Shown piece by piece: positions 35,036 through 44,508 of a DNA stretch of 64,000 bases (the first letter of the stretch is position 1; the number at the start of each line of letters is the position of its first letter). A program made the translations under genes and the position numbers. Source of the stretch: Pseudomonas sp. IAC-BECa141 (lineage in GTDB: Bacteria; Pseudomonadota; Gammaproteobacteria; Pseudomonadales; Pseudomonadaceae); the NCBI RefSeq assembly GCF_020544405.1, contig NZ_CP065410.1, positions 1,426,001-1,490,000 of the forward strand. The letters are read 5' to 3'. Below the pieces are notes generated by a model, which did no database searches, was not told where the DNA came from, and saw only the letters and a program-made list of their open reading frames with translations.

Positions 35036-35794
35036 ATGCCCATGCGTGTGTTGAAGATGGGCCTGGTGCTGATGCTGTGGCTGTTCGCCGTCAGCGCCCG
35101 GGCCGAGTTGACCTTTCCGGCACTGACCGGGCGGGTGGTGGACGACGCGCAGATGATCGAACCGTCGGTGCGCGCGCAACTGAGCCAGCAGTTGCAGGCC
35201 CACGAACAGGTGACCGGCGAGCAACTGGTGGTGGTGACCTTGCCGAACCTGCAAGGCGCGACCATCGAGGACTATGGCGTCGAACTCGGCCGGCACTGGG
35301 GCATCGGCCAGAAGGACAAGAACAACGGCGCGCTGTTGATCGTCGCCCGGGACGAGCGCAAGTTGCGCATCGAAGTCGGCTACGGGCTGGAGGACCGGCT
35401 GACCGATGCCCAGAGCTCGGTGATCATTCATCAGGTGATCACGCCGTCGTTCAAGGCCGGTAACTTCAGTAAAGGCATCAGTGACGGCGTGGCGGCGATG
35501 CTGGTGGTGCTGGGCGGCAATCCACTGGACGAACCTTCCACGGTGTATGAGTCGGGCGGCGATCCTGCGGATGATTTCGTCTCGCGGCACCCGGCGTTGT
35601 TCGTATTTCTAGTGATGTTGTTCATCCTGACTGTTTTTGTCTGCCAGATGCTCGGTATCCTTCCCGCCGGCCGGGGCGGCTCCGGAGGAGGGGGCGGCTT
35701 TGGTGGCGGAGGTTTTGGCTGCGGCGGTGGGGGCGGGGGCTTCAGCGGCGGCGGTGGCAGTTTCGGCGGCGGCGGGTCCTCCGGCGGCTGGTGA
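35036..35794 (+). CDS. TPM-domain (YgcG-family) membrane protein with Gly-rich tail
   Basis: The 252-aa precursor has a signal peptide (LMLWLFAVSARA). A TPM phosphatase-like domain (PF04536) spans about residues 25-150, with VDDAQMIEPSVRAQL and RKLRIEVGYGLEDRLTDAQ. A transmembrane helix lies near residues 183-205, and the C-terminal tail is made almost only of Gly, Ser and Phe, ending SSGGW. The tail is typical of the YgcG family. It begins 7 nt after lemA; the alternative ATG at 35042 is two codons in. Confidence 0.88.
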   Translation: MPMRVLKMGLVLMLWLFAVSARAELTFPALTGRVVDDAQMIEPSVRAQLSQQLQAHEQVTGEQLVVVTLPNLQGATIEDYGVELGRHWGIGQKDKNNGALLIVARDERKLRIEVGYGLEDRLTDAQSSVIIHQVITPSFKAGNFSKGISDGVAAMLVVLGGNPLDEPSTVYESGGDPADDFVSRHPALFVFLVMLFILTVFVCQMLGILPAGRGGSGGGGGFGGGGFGCGGGGGGFSGGGGSFGGGGSSGGW

Positions 35795-35822
35795 TAACAA
35801 TAATGAGCAGGCACTTCACGAC

Positions 35823-36440
35823 ATGGCATTACTGACTGAACACGAACAACGCAAGGTCGCCGAGGCCATCGCCCGGGTCGAGCGCGACACCGACGCCGAA
35901 CTGGTGACGGTGCTCGCGGCCCGTGCCGACGACTACGCGTACATCCCGCTGCTCTGGGCCAGCCTGCTGGCGCTGATTGTGCCGGGGATCGTGCATTACC
36001 TGACCGGCTGGCTGACGATGCACAGCCTGTTGCTGGTGCAGTGGGGCATTTTCATCGTGCTGTGCCTGTTGTTTCGCTTGCCGACAATCACCACACATCT
36101 GGTGCCACGCCGTGTCCGGCACTGGCGCGCGTCGAACCTGGCGCGGCGGCAGTTTCTCGAACAGAACCTGCACCACACGGTGGGCAGCACCGGCATGCTG
36201 ATTTTTGTCTGCGAGGCGGAGCGGTATGTGGAGATCCTGGTGGATGAAGGGATTTCCAGAAAACTGGACAACAAAAGCTGGGATTCGATTGTCGCGGCGT
36301 TTACCGAACAGGTCCGGCAAGGGCAGACGTTGCAGGGCTTTGTTACTTGTATCGAGGCGTGCGGGGAATTGCTCAAGGTGCATGTGCCGGTGACGCAGGT
36401 TCGCAATGAATTGCCCAATCGGCTGGTGGTGCTGGGGTAA
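35823..36440 (+). CDS. Second TPM-domain membrane protein
   Basis: The 205-aa protein has a TPM domain interrupted by two transmembrane helices (IPLLWASLLALIVPGIVHYL and LLLVQWGIFIVLCLLF) and a conserved C-terminal part VGSTGMLIFVCEAERYVEIL followed by DEGISRKL. I chose the ATG at 35823. The frame continues upstream, but there it only mirrors the glycine-rich tail of the previous gene. It completes the LemA-TPM-TPM set and probably forms a membrane complex with it. Confidence 0.85.
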   Translation: MALLTEHEQRKVAEAIARVERDTDAELVTVLAARADDYAYIPLLWASLLALIVPGIVHYLTGWLTMHSLLLVQWGIFIVLCLLFRLPTITTHLVPRRVRHWRASNLARRQFLEQNLHHTVGSTGMLIFVCEAERYVEILVDEGISRKLDNKSWDSIVAAFTEQVRQGQTLQGFVTCIEACGELLKVHVPVTQVRNELPNRLVVLG

Positions 36441-36530
36441 ACCGTTCGGGAAATTAGCCGTGCCCTTGAGCGCCATCCCCCCTAAACTAGCGGCCATTCC
36501 CGATTTGCCCGTCCGAGGCCGCTTTTTCCC

Positions 36531-37763
36531 ATGTCCGTTACCGCTCCCTCCGCATCTGCCAAACCGGCGCCCGATCATCACGCCCGGTTCATCGAGCTGC
36601 TGCAAACCAGCCTCGAACAGAACGGCTTTATCAAACTGGTGCTGGCCAGGTACGTCGGCGAAGAAGCGGATCTGCAGCGGATCATCATCAAACCGGTGAC
36701 GGTCAAGGCGCAGCCGTGCCTGTCGTTCGTTTATCGCTACAAGACCCGCGACATCACCAAGAACCTGCCGCTGGACGAAGCGGTGGCGACGATTGCCGGG
36801 CTGCTGCCAACGGCGTTCAAGAATGCGCATTTACTGACGCTGACTGACGAAGCCCAGCTCGAATACAGCAAAAAGGGCAAGAGCTCGCTGTTCATGAGCA
36901 AACCCCAGCAATTGCGCGAAGTGCCGTCCGCCGGGCATAACCGCGAGAAAAACCGCTTCCTCGATCTGAACCGGCCGTTCCTCAAGGATCTGGGCGTGAC
37001 CAATACGCAGCACGAGCTGATCCCGGCGATGTCGCGCAAATGGAAGCAGATCAACAAGTTCATCGAAGTCTTCAGCCATGCGCTGACCTCGTCGCCGCTG
37101 GCCCTGGACAAACCGGTGCGGGTGGCGGATTTCGGTTCGGGCAAGGGTTACCTGACGTTCGCCATTCACGACTACCTGCGCAACACCCTGAAGGCCGAGG
37201 GCGAAGTCACCGGCGTCGAGCTGCGTGAAGAAATGGTCAACCTGTGCAACACCGCCGCCGCGAAGCTGGAACACCCGGGGCTGGTGTTCAAATGCGGCGA
37301 TGTGCGCAGCGTGGCGCCGAGCGAACTGGACGTGATGATCGCCCTGCATGCCTGCGACATCGCCACCGACTACGCGATCCACACCGGCATTCGTTCCGGC
37401 GCCTCGATCATCATGTGCTCGCCGTGCTGCCACAAACAGATCCGCTTGCAGATCCAGAGCCCGGCGTTGCTCAAGCCGATGCTGCAATACGGTCTGCACC
37501 TGGGCCAACAGGCGGAAATGGTCACAGACAGCTTGCGTGCGCTGTTCCTCGAAGCCTGCGGTTACGAGACCAAGGTGTTCGAGTTCATCTCCCTGGACCA
37601 CACCAACAAGAACAAGATGATTCTGGCGGTCAAGCGCGCCGAGCCGGTGGACCCGACTCAGCTGCTGGTGAAGATTCAGGAGTTGAAGGCGTTCTACCAG
37701 ATCAGCGAGCACTGCCTCGAAACCCTGCTGCTCGCTGACGGCCTGCTGAAGCTCAAGGCTTGA
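36531..37763 (+). CDS. SAM-dependent methyltransferase (Methyltransf_32 type)
   Basis: The 410-aa protein has an N-terminal domain of about 190 residues and then a methyltransferase domain. Motif I is VADFGSGKGYLTFAIHDYL, followed by VTGVELREEMV and DVMIALHACDIATDYAI. The PCCH box (SPCCHKQ) is characteristic of PF13679 proteins related to human GSTCD. The substrate is unknown; RNA is a reasonable guess. It follows the TPM genes with a 90-nt gap. Its last 11 bases overlap the convergent EamA gene. Confidence 0.85.
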   Translation: MSVTAPSASAKPAPDHHARFIELLQTSLEQNGFIKLVLARYVGEEADLQRIIIKPVTVKAQPCLSFVYRYKTRDITKNLPLDEAVATIAGLLPTAFKNAHLLTLTDEAQLEYSKKGKSSLFMSKPQQLREVPSAGHNREKNRFLDLNRPFLKDLGVTNTQHELIPAMSRKWKQINKFIEVFSHALTSSPLALDKPVRVADFGSGKGYLTFAIHDYLRNTLKAEGEVTGVELREEMVNLCNTAAAKLEHPGLVFKCGDVRSVAPSELDVMIALHACDIATDYAIHTGIRSGASIIMCSPCCHKQIRLQIQSPALLKPMLQYGLHLGQQAEMVTDSLRALFLEACGYETKVFEFISLDHTNKNKMILAVKRAEPVDPTQLLVKIQELKAFYQISEHCLETLLLADGLLKLKA

Positions 37764-38667
37764 GCTGAACCCCGGCGGGTAATGTGCCCGGTTGAGCCGG
37801 GCGCACCGCGGTCTTGCGCCCGAGCATCACCGTCGCGATCACCCCGCAGGCGAACAGCCAGGTGATCGGCTCCACGTGTTCGCCAAAGAACAGCGCGGAA
37901 AACGCGATAGTGAAGAAGATCTGCAACAACTGGATCTGACTGACCCGGGCAATGCCACCCATGGCCAGCCCGGCGTACCAGGCGAAGAACCCCAGGAACT
38001 GCGAAAACAGTGCGACGTAACCGAACGCCCACCAGGTTTTCGCCGACACCGCGCCCTGATGCTGCAACGCCAGATACAGCACCGGGCCGATCAGCAACGG
38101 TGTCGACAGCACCAGCGCCCAGCAGATCACCTGCCAGCCGCCCATCTCCCGGGCCAGCCGCCCGCCCTCGGCGTATCCCAGACCGCCCACCGCAATCGCA
38201 CCGAGCATCAATAAGTCTCCGGCCTGAATGCTGCCGGCGCCGGTGTACAACGCATAACCCAGCACCAGCGCACTGCCCAGCGCGGCGCAGGCCCAGAAGG
38301 CTTTCGACGGTCGTTCATGGGACAGCCACGCCGCGTAAAGCGCCACGCACAGCGGCTGCAAGCCGTTGACCAGCGCACCGTGGGACGCCGGCAAGGTCTG
38401 CATGGCCCATGCCGACAGCACCGGGAAACCGAGAATCACCCCGGCGATCACCAGGCTCAGGCCTTTGACCTGCTTCCAGGTCGGCCACTTCTCCCGTCGC
38501 CACAACAACAGCGCCGCTGCCGGAATCGCCGCAAACAACGCGCGGCCCAGGCCGTTGAGCAGCGGGTGCAGTTCCTGCACCACGATGCGGGTGAAGGGCA
38601 GGGTAAGGCTGAAAATCACCACGCCGAGCAGGCCGAGGGCCATGCCGGTGTTTTCGCGCGAAGACAT
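37753..38667 (-). CDS. EamA/DMT-family transporter
   Basis: This is an inner-membrane exporter of the drug/metabolite superfamily. The 304-aa protein shows ten hydrophobic helices in two EamA repeats (starting LGLLGVVIFSLTLPFTRIV and LMLGAIAVGGLGYAEGGRL). I chose the ATG at 38667; a TTG 17 codons upstream is possible. The gene is convergent with the methyltransferase gene and divergent from the DJ-1 gene. The substrate is unknown. Confidence 0.82.
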   Translation of the reverse strand: MSSRENTGMALGLLGVVIFSLTLPFTRIVVQELHPLLNGLGRALFAAIPAAALLLWRREKWPTWKQVKGLSLVIAGVILGFPVLSAWAMQTLPASHGALVNGLQPLCVALYAAWLSHERPSKAFWACAALGSALVLGYALYTGAGSIQAGDLLMLGAIAVGGLGYAEGGRLAREMGGWQVICWALVLSTPLLIGPVLYLALQHQGAVSAKTWWAFGYVALFSQFLGFFAWYAGLAMGGIARVSQIQLLQIFFTIAFSALFFGEHVEPITWLFACGVIATVMLGRKTAVRPAQPGTLPAGVQLKP

Positions 38668-38836
38668 GAGGGCAAACCGATTCAAAGGTGGCAGGGAGGT
38701 GCTTTCATCTAGCCACAATCCACGGCAATCGGGCTGTTACAGCTGAGCGCAGAGTTATCCATACAGTTTGCGAACGCCATCGCGGTCCTTGGACTACTGT
38801 GAATATTCCTGTGCATTCACCCGAGGAGTCCTGCCC

Positions 38837-39418
38837 ATGGCCGCGAAAAAGATTCTGATGCTGGTCGGCGATTACGTCGAAGACTACGAAGTGATGGTGC
38901 CGTTCCAGGCCCTGCAAATGGTCGGTCACACCGTCCACGCGGTGTGCCCGGACAAGGCCGCCGGCAAGACCGTGCGCACCGCGATTCATGACTTCGAAGG
39001 CGATCAGACCTACAGCGAGAAGCCCGGTCACCAGTTCGCCCTGAACTTCGATTTCGCCAAGGTCGACGCCAAGGACTACGACGCGTTGCTGGTGCCCGGT
39101 GGTCGTGCGCCGGAATACCTGCGGCTGAACGAAAAAGTCCTGGAACTGGTGCGGGCCTTCGACAAGGCCGGCAAACCGATTGCCGCTGTCTGTCACGGCG
39201 CGCAACTGCTGGCGGCGGCGGGGATTCTCGAAGGGCGGGAGTGCAGCGCCTACCCGGCCTGTGCCCCGGAAGTGCGGTTGGCCGGCGGCACCTACATCGA
39301 CATCCCGGTCACGGACGGCCACGTCCAGGGCAACCTGGCGACCGCGCCCGCCTGGCCGGCGCATCCGAAATGGCTGGCGGGTTTCCTCGGGCTGCTTGGA
39401 ACCAAAATCACCCTGTGA
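38837..39418 (+). CDS. DJ-1/PfpI-family protein
   Basis: The 193-aa protein has a class I glutamine-amidotransferase-like fold. The nucleophile elbow cysteine is in [14 protein letters not shown], and the acidic residue precedes it in [12 protein letters not shown]. Relatives act as glyoxalase III/deglycase-like enzymes or stress chaperones. The start at 38837 has a GAGGAG site; the frame upstream to 38768 lacks one. It is followed 22 nt later by the YegP-like gene, so the two are probably co-transcribed stress genes. Confidence 0.87.
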   Translation: MAAKKILMLVGDYVEDYEVMVPFQALQMVGHTVHAVCPDKAAGKTVRTAIHDFEGDQTYSEKPGHQFALNFDFAKVDAKDYDALLVPGGRAPEYLRLNEKVLELVRAFDKAGKPIAAVCHGAQLLAAAGILEGRECSAYPACAPEVRLAGGTYIDIPVTDGHVQGNLATAPAWPAHPKWLAGFLGLLGTKITL

Positions 39419-39440
39419 CCCATCGATAAGGAGAAACACC

Positions 39441-39785
39441 ATGTCCGGATGGTATGAGTTGAGCAAAAGCAGCAACGGCCAGTTCAGGTTCGTACTGAAA
39501 GCGGCGAATGCCGAAACCATTCTGACCAGCGAGCTGTACACCAGCCGCACGGCCGCCGAAAGCGGCATCGCCTCGGTGCAGGCCAACAGCCCGTTGGACG
39601 AGCGTTACGAGAAAAAAGCGACGAAGGACGGCCATCCCTACTTCAACCTCAAGGCGGCCAATCACCAGATCATCGGCAGCAGCGAATCCTATTCATCGGA
39701 CGCGGCGTGCGCCAAAGGCATCGCCAGCGTCAAGGCCAACGGGCCGACGAAGGTGATCAAGGACAAAACCCTGCCGGTGCTTTGA
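39441..39785 (+). CDS. YegP/DUF1508-family protein with two repeats
   Basis: The 114-aa protein consists of two copies of the DUF1508 unit: GWYELSKSSNGQFRFVLKAAN (first 21 residues with neighbours) and the second starting near KDGHPYFNLKAANHQIIG. Each unit ends with an xxGIASV motif (AAESGIASV, CAKGIASV). It is a small cytoplasmic protein of unknown function, often counted among general stress proteins. The start at 39441 has an AAGGAG site 11 nt upstream. Confidence 0.9.
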   Translation: MSGWYELSKSSNGQFRFVLKAANAETILTSELYTSRTAAESGIASVQANSPLDERYEKKATKDGHPYFNLKAANHQIIGSSESYSSDAACAKGIASVKANGPTKVIKDKTLPVL

Positions 39786-39800
39786 ATCCAGCACAAAACC

Positions 39801-39823
39801 CTGTGGGAGCCTGGCTCCCACAG
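39801..39823. repeat. Single REP-like palindrome
   Basis: CTGTGGGAGC and GCTCCCACAG form a perfect 10-bp stem around CTG. The arm is the same as the outer part of the REP doublet at 28351-28442. It lies between the convergent YegP-like and DapA-like genes and may also aid termination. Confidence 0.8.
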
Positions 39824-39842
39824 GTGGGTGTGCGGCTCGAAA

Positions 39843-40724
39843 TCAGCTCAGGCTTTTGAGAATGGCTTGCAACTGATGACGCCCGGCCTCGCTCAGCGGG
39901 AACACCGGCAAACGCGGATCGCCGGCTTCCAGATCGGTCAGGCGCAGACCGGCCTTGATCGTCGCTGGCAAGCCACCCTTGAGGATGAAGTCCAGCAGCG
40001 GCAACTGGCGGTAGAACAACTCACGCGCCTTGCCCAGATCCCCCGCCAGCGTGGCTTCGTACAAATCCAGGTTGAGCTGCGCAATCAGGTTCGGTGCCGC
40101 CGTGCACCAGCCGCTGGCCCCGGCGACGAAGGCTTCCAGCGCCAGCGGGTTGCAGCCGTTGTAGAACGGCACCCGGCCTTCGCCGAGCAGTTGCAGCTTG
40201 TGCATGCGCTGGATGTCGCCGGTGCTCTCCTTGACCATGGTCACGTTTTCCACGCCGTTGACGATGCGCAGGATCAGCTCCACCGACATGTCGGTGCCGC
40301 TGGTGGCCGGGTTGTTGTAGAGCATGATCGGCACGCCGATGCTGTCGCCGATGGCGCGGTAGTGGGCCAGGATTTCCGCTTCGCCGAGCTTCCAGTAAGA
40401 GGTCGGCAGCACCATCACCACGTCGGCGCCGTGGGCTTCGGCGAAACGTGCGCGGCGCACCGCTTTGGCGGTGGTCAGGTCGGACACGCTGACCACGGTC
40501 GGCACGCGTTTGGCCACGTGCTTGATGCTGAACTCGGCGACCTGATCCCACTCCGCATCGCTCAGGTAGGCGCCTTCGCCGGTGCTGCCCAGTGGCGCGA
40601 TGGCGTGGACGCCACCAGCAATCAGACGATCAATTGAGCGGCCGAGGGCCGGCAGGTCGACGCCTTCGCCGTTGGCGCCGAACGGGGTGATGGTGTAGCC
40701 GATGATGCCGTGAATGTTGGACAT
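39843..40724 (-). CDS. Dihydrodipicolinate synthase/N-acetylneuraminate lyase family aldolase
   Basis: The 293-aa TIM-barrel enzyme has the Schiff-base lysine in VTMVKESTGD, the catalytic tyrosine in IMLYNNPATSG and the binding loop LGSTGEGAYLS. It is not the housekeeping dapA by context: it is paired with a class II aldolase gene and an XRE-cupin regulator. It likely handles a 2-keto sugar acid or a related aldol substrate. I chose the ATG at 40724, with GGAG 8 nt upstream. It lies 26 nt downstream of the class II aldolase in the same operon. Confidence 0.85.
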   Translation of the reverse strand: MSNIHGIIGYTITPFGANGEGVDLPALGRSIDRLIAGGVHAIAPLGSTGEGAYLSDAEWDQVAEFSIKHVAKRVPTVVSVSDLTTAKAVRRARFAEAHGADVVMVLPTSYWKLGEAEILAHYRAIGDSIGVPIMLYNNPATSGTDMSVELILRIVNGVENVTMVKESTGDIQRMHKLQLLGEGRVPFYNGCNPLALEAFVAGASGWCTAAPNLIAQLNLDLYEATLAGDLGKARELFYRQLPLLDFILKGGLPATIKAGLRLTDLEAGDPRLPVFPLSEAGRHQLQAILKSLS

Positions 40725-40750
40725 GGGAGTGCTCCGCAAGGATGAGGTGT

Positions 40751-41533
40751 TCAGTTCAGGCAATCGGCGTGCTGACGCAGGTTCTGCCGGGCGTAGTAGT
40801 TGAAGGCTGCGGCGTGGCGTTTGGGTTTCGAGACCCAGTCATGCGCCTCGCGACCCAGCTCGGGGATGATTGGCTTGATCGTCCCGGCGGCCATCGCCAG
40901 CAGTTGCAGTTTGGCGGCGCGCTCGATCAATTGGGCGATGACACAGGCTTCCTCGATGGTCGTGCCGGTGGACAGCTGACCGTGATGAGAAAGCAGGATC
41001 GCCCGCTTGTCACCCAGCGCTCCGGCAATCAATTCGCCTTCTTCGTTGCCCACCGGCACGCCCGGCCAGCCTTCAAGGAACGCACAATCTTCGTACAGCG
41101 GGCACAGGTCCATGTGGGAAATCTGCAGCGGCACTTCCAGCATCGACAGCGCGGCAATGTGCGTCGGGTGAGTGTGGATGATGCAGTTCACGTCCGGCCG
41201 GGCGCGGTACACCCAGCTGTGGAAGCGGTTGGCCGGGTTGGCCATGCCGTGGCCTTCGAGCACTTCCAGGTCTTCGTTGACCAGCAGCAGATTGCTTGCG
41301 GTGATTTCATCGAAACCCAAGCCCAGTTGCTGCGTGTAGTAAGTGCCTGGCAGCGGGCCACGGGCGGTGATCTGCCCGGCGAGGCCCGAATCGTGGCCGT
41401 TCTCGAACAGGATCCGGCAGGTCAGGGCCAGCTTTTGCCGGTCTGTCCACGTATTATCCGCCAGGCTTTTTTGCATCTGGGTCAGCGCTTGCTTGACCAG
41501 TTCGTCTTTGGGTAGTGCTAATGTCTTCGCCAT
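40751..41533 (-). CDS. Class II aldolase/adducin-family protein
   Basis: The 260-aa protein has the zinc site of class II aldolases (HTHPTH in the middle and SHHGQLSTG later) and an acidic catalytic candidate in EDLEVLEG. Relatives include L-fuculose-phosphate aldolase, other aldolases and decarboxylases. With the downstream DapA-like gene and the divergent XRE-cupin regulator it forms a small catabolic unit. A perfect palindrome 47 nt upstream of its start is the likely operator. Confidence 0.85.
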   Translation of the reverse strand: MAKTLALPKDELVKQALTQMQKSLADNTWTDRQKLALTCRILFENGHDSGLAGQITARGPLPGTYYTQQLGLGFDEITASNLLLVNEDLEVLEGHGMANPANRFHSWVYRARPDVNCIIHTHPTHIAALSMLEVPLQISHMDLCPLYEDCAFLEGWPGVPVGNEEGELIAGALGDKRAILLSHHGQLSTGTTIEEACVIAQLIERAAKLQLLAMAAGTIKPIIPELGREAHDWVSKPKRHAAAFNYYARQNLRQHADCLN

Positions 41534-41579
41534 ATCCGTGTCCTGTGGTGGTTGCCATGGATGACACTTAAGAGGCTAT

Positions 41580-41596
41580 ATGACACTTTGTGTCAT
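41580..41596. promoter_or_regulatory. Perfect palindrome, likely operator of the XRE-cupin regulator
   Basis: ATGACAC and GTGTCAT flank TTT. A further half-site ATGACACTTA occurs at 41560-41569. The site is midway between the divergent aldolase and regulator genes, so it could control both. Confidence 0.75.
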
Positions 41597-41641
41597 TGGC
41601 AAGGACAAATCGTCTTTCCTTTGCTGGAATAATCGCTTCGC

Positions 41642-42184
41642 ATGTCTATCCGTTTGAAATTATTGAGAAAAAAACTCGGCGTAACCCTTGAGGCGCTGGC
41701 CGAGAAATCCGGCATGACCAAGAGTTACCTGTCTAAGGTCGAGCGCGGCTTGAACACGCCGTCGATTGCCGCCGCGCTGAAACTGGCCAAGGCGCTGAAC
41801 GTGAAAGTCGAGGAATTGTTCTCCGAAGACAACGTCAGCCTCGACAGCTACAGCCTGGTGCGCAGCCACGAACGCCAGTCGCTGGCGGCCAACGACCACA
41901 GCCCCGGCTACGCGGTGCTGGCCCATCAGGTCAGCGAGCGCAGCCTGCTGCCGTTCATCATTTATCCGCCGAGCGAATTCACCGACAAAACCTTCAAGGA
42001 ACACTTGGGCGAGGAGTTTCTGTTCGTCCACGAAGGCCAGGTCGAAGTCGACTTCGTCAACGAAAGGGTTGTACTGGAGCGGGGCGATGCGCTGCACTTC
42101 AATGCACAGAAACCCCATCGCATCCGCTCGGTGGGCGAGGTGCAGGCGCAGTTGCTGGTGGTGGTGCACAGCAGCGAGGAATGA
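41642..42184 (+). CDS. XRE-family regulator with C-terminal cupin domain
   Basis: The 180-aa regulator has an N-terminal helix-turn-helix (GVTLEALAEKSGMTKSYLSK, residues about 11-35) and a C-terminal cupin barrel (GEEFLFVHEGQVEVDF onward, then RGDALHFNAQKPHRI). Such proteins sense a small ligand and control the next operon. It is divergent from the aldolase genes with a palindromic operator between them. Its stop codon is immediately adjacent to that of the convergent DUF4917 gene. Confidence 0.88.
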   Translation: MSIRLKLLRKKLGVTLEALAEKSGMTKSYLSKVERGLNTPSIAAALKLAKALNVKVEELFSEDNVSLDSYSLVRSHERQSLAANDHSPGYAVLAHQVSERSLLPFIIYPPSEFTDKTFKEHLGEEFLFVHEGQVEVDFVNERVVLERGDALHFNAQKPHRIRSVGEVQAQLLVVVHSSEE

Positions 42185-43204
42185 TCAGTCCTCGACCGGC
42201 ACTGACAGCTTCGGGTTGCCCAGGGCATGGGACTTCGAATCAAAGAACCGCAGTTCCACGCCGGTTCCGTCGAACACCTTCGCGTAATGCCGTTTCTGGT
42301 GCTGGATGAACGCCGCGCTGCGCGGGTAGATCGAGATCGCCACGGTCTTCGGTTTCGCCAGACGCAGGGCGCGCACAAGGTGGCTGTCCTGTTCGCCGAG
42401 GGCATGGCCGAAGATGCACAGGCTGCCGCCGTGACCGAGTAACTGGTCGTAGCAGAACGACAGGTAATCGGAACTGCGGATGGTCTTGAGCTTGTCGGCG
42501 CTCGGCCCTTCGTTGACGAACAGTGGCACGTCGTCGAGCGTCTTGAGCGTGTTGTTGATCGCGAAATTGCCGAGCAGCGTGCCCTCGGTGGCGGTCAGCT
42601 TGCGGGCGGTGCCGTCCTGGTTGCGCACCAGGTGCAGGCCGCCGTGCAGGTACAGCAGGCGCGGTTTTTCAGTGTGGCTGGCGCACAGATCGAAACTCGC
42701 ATCGGGGCCGTTGAACAGGTCGTCGATCGCCTCGCCCTGATGTTGCAGGGCCCAATAATTGAGCAAGTCGTAATTGGTGGTGAACACCGTGCGATAACTT
42801 GCCAGTTCACTGTTCAGCGTCGCCAGGGTCGAGGCTTCGATCAGCCGCCACGGGATGTGTACCGCGTGCACGGTATTGATCAGCGCTTCCTTGATCGCGT
42901 AGTAGCGGTTGCGCGGCGCGGCCGAGCTGACGGCCAGCGCCTTGTTGACCCGGCTGGTGGTTTTCAGCGCGCCGAGTACCTGCTCGAAACTGCGCGTCTG
43001 CATCGCGTCGAACACGCTCAGTTCCGACGGGCTCAACGGTTTTTCTTCCACCGTGCGGGCGTTTTCGAACAGCGAGTCGTAGCCGAAGTCGTCCCACACC
43101 GCGCGACTGGCGCCATTGCCCAGCAGCAGACCGCTGAAGTCGGTGGTGGCGCGCAACGCGTTCCAGTCTTCGAGGGTGGCGTCGACATCCAGAAAATCAG
43201 TCAT
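42185..43204 (-). CDS. DUF4917 protein, SIR2-like fold
   Basis: The 339-aa protein resembles SIR2-like nucleotide-binding domains. It has an N-terminal glycine loop ([15 protein letters not shown]), a central [12 protein letters not shown], then [12 protein letters not shown], and a late block [20 protein letters not shown]. These landmarks match the NAD-binding GNGAS / TNYD / HG / G.S..D pattern of SIR2-like proteins, some of which are NADases in phage defence. No defence partner is present next to it, and the family function is unknown. I chose the ATG at 43204. Confidence 0.75.
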   Translation of the reverse strand: MTDFLDVDATLEDWNALRATTDFSGLLLGNGASRAVWDDFGYDSLFENARTVEEKPLSPSELSVFDAMQTRSFEQVLGALKTTSRVNKALAVSSAAPRNRYYAIKEALINTVHAVHIPWRLIEASTLATLNSELASYRTVFTTNYDLLNYWALQHQGEAIDDLFNGPDASFDLCASHTEKPRLLYLHGGLHLVRNQDGTARKLTATEGTLLGNFAINNTLKTLDDVPLFVNEGPSADKLKTIRSSDYLSFCYDQLLGHGGSLCIFGHALGEQDSHLVRALRLAKPKTVAISIYPRSAAFIQHQKRHYAKVFDGTGVELRFFDSKSHALGNPKLSVPVED

Positions 43205-43359
43205 TGCAGGGCACGTCTCAAAACAAAGGGGCAGATGGACGGCGACTTTATCACGAGCGGGCATTGAGCCAGATCAACATCCGCCGTGACCGATCAGTCG
43301 ATCCTGTGTGCACCCGCCGGATCGCAGAAGTCGATTTGGTCCCTGTCAGGAGTCGCGCC

Positions 43360-44508
43360 ATGAGCAGCACCTTTTTCATTCCAGCAGTCAACATCATGGG
43401 CAGCGGCTGCCTCGACGAAGCCATGCTTGCTATCCGCAATTACGGTTTTCGCAAGGCGCTGATCGTCACCGACGCCGGGCTGGCCAAGGCCGGCGTGGCG
43501 ACGATGATCGCCGAGAAACTGGCGATGCAGGACATCGATTCAGTGATCTTCGACGGCGCCAAACCCAACCCGAGCATCGCCAACGTCGAGGCGGGACTGG
43601 CGCTGCTCAAGAACAGCCGCTGCGATTTCGTGGTGTCGCTGGGCGGCGGCTCGCCCCACGACTGCGCCAAGGGCATCGCGTTGTGCGCGACCAACGGCGG
43701 GCAGATCCGCGACTACGAAGGCGTCGATCAATCGACCAAGCCGCAACTGCCGCTGATCGCCATCAACACCACCGCCGGCACCGCCAGCGAGATGACCCGG
43801 TTCTGCATCATCACCGACGAAACCCGCCACGTGAAAATGGCCATCGTCGACCGCAACGTCACGCCGCTGCTGTCGGTCAACGACCCGGCGCTGATGGTCG
43901 CCATGCCGAAAGGCCTGACCGCCGCCACCGGCATGGACGCGCTCACCCATGCGATCGAAGCCTACGTCTCCACCGCTGCCAACCCGATCACCGATGCCTG
44001 CGCACTGAAGGCCATGACCTTGATCAGTAACAACCTGCGCCTGGCCGTGCGTGACGGCTGCGATCTGGCCGCGCGGGAAAACATGGCCTACGCGCAGTTC
44101 CTCGCGGGCATGGCGTTCAACAATGCCTCGCTCGGCTATGTGCACGCGATGGCGCACCAGTTGGGCGGTTTCTACGATCTGCCTCACGGCGTGTGCAACG
44201 CGGTGTTGTTGCCGCATGTGCAGACGTTCAACGCGCTGGTCTGTGCCGATCGCCTCACCGACGTAGCCCACGCCATGGGGGCCGACATTCGTGGTTTCAG
44301 TCCGGAGGAGGGTGCAAAAGCCGCGATTGATGCGATCCGTTGCCTGGCCAGAGACGTCGAGATACCCGGCGGCCTGCGCGATCTGGGCGCCAAGTGCACC
44401 GACATTCCGGTACTCGCCGCCAACGCCCTGAAAGACGCCTGCGGCTTCACCAATCCGCGCGCTGCGGATCAACGGCAGATCGAGGAGATTTTCCGCAGTG
44501 CGTTTTAA
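43360..44508 (+). CDS. Iron-containing alcohol dehydrogenase (group III)
   Basis: This NAD-dependent alcohol dehydrogenase acts in the cytoplasm. The 382-aa protein has the nucleotide motif [15 protein letters not shown]. The metal-binding aspartate/histidines are in [13 protein letters not shown] and [16 protein letters not shown]. It fits the YiaY/AdhB/ErcA group of short-chain alcohol oxidising enzymes. The start at 43360 has a CAGGAG site. It is convergent with the next MFS gene and overlaps its stop by 3 bases. The neighbours do not reveal the substrate. Confidence 0.9.
   Translation: MSSTFFIPAVNIMGSGCLDEAMLAIRNYGFRKALIVTDAGLAKAGVATMIAEKLAMQDIDSVIFDGAKPNPSIANVEAGLALLKNSRCDFVVSLGGGSPHDCAKGIALCATNGGQIRDYEGVDQSTKPQLPLIAINTTAGTASEMTRFCIITDETRHVKMAIVDRNVTPLLSVNDPALMVAMPKGLTAATGMDALTHAIEAYVSTAANPITDACALKAMTLISNNLRLAVRDGCDLAARENMAYAQFLAGMAFNNASLGYVHAMAHQLGGFYDLPHGVCNAVLLPHVQTFNALVCADRLTDVAHAMGADIRGFSPEEGAKAAIDAIRCLARDVEIPGGLRDLGAKCTDIPVLAANALKDACGFTNPRAADQRQIEEIFRSAF

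Noticed and set aside
35637..35822. N-terminal extension of the second TPM gene
   Set aside because: It reads the Gly-rich tail of the upstream gene in another frame as Ala-rich sequence; the real domain starts at 35823.
39801..39823. Possible rho-independent terminator
   Set aside because: There is no T-run and the stem matches the REP arm at 28418, so it is listed as a repeat.
42185..44508. Defence island around the SIR2-like gene
   Set aside because: The neighbours are metabolic genes; no restriction, helicase or other defence gene is present.
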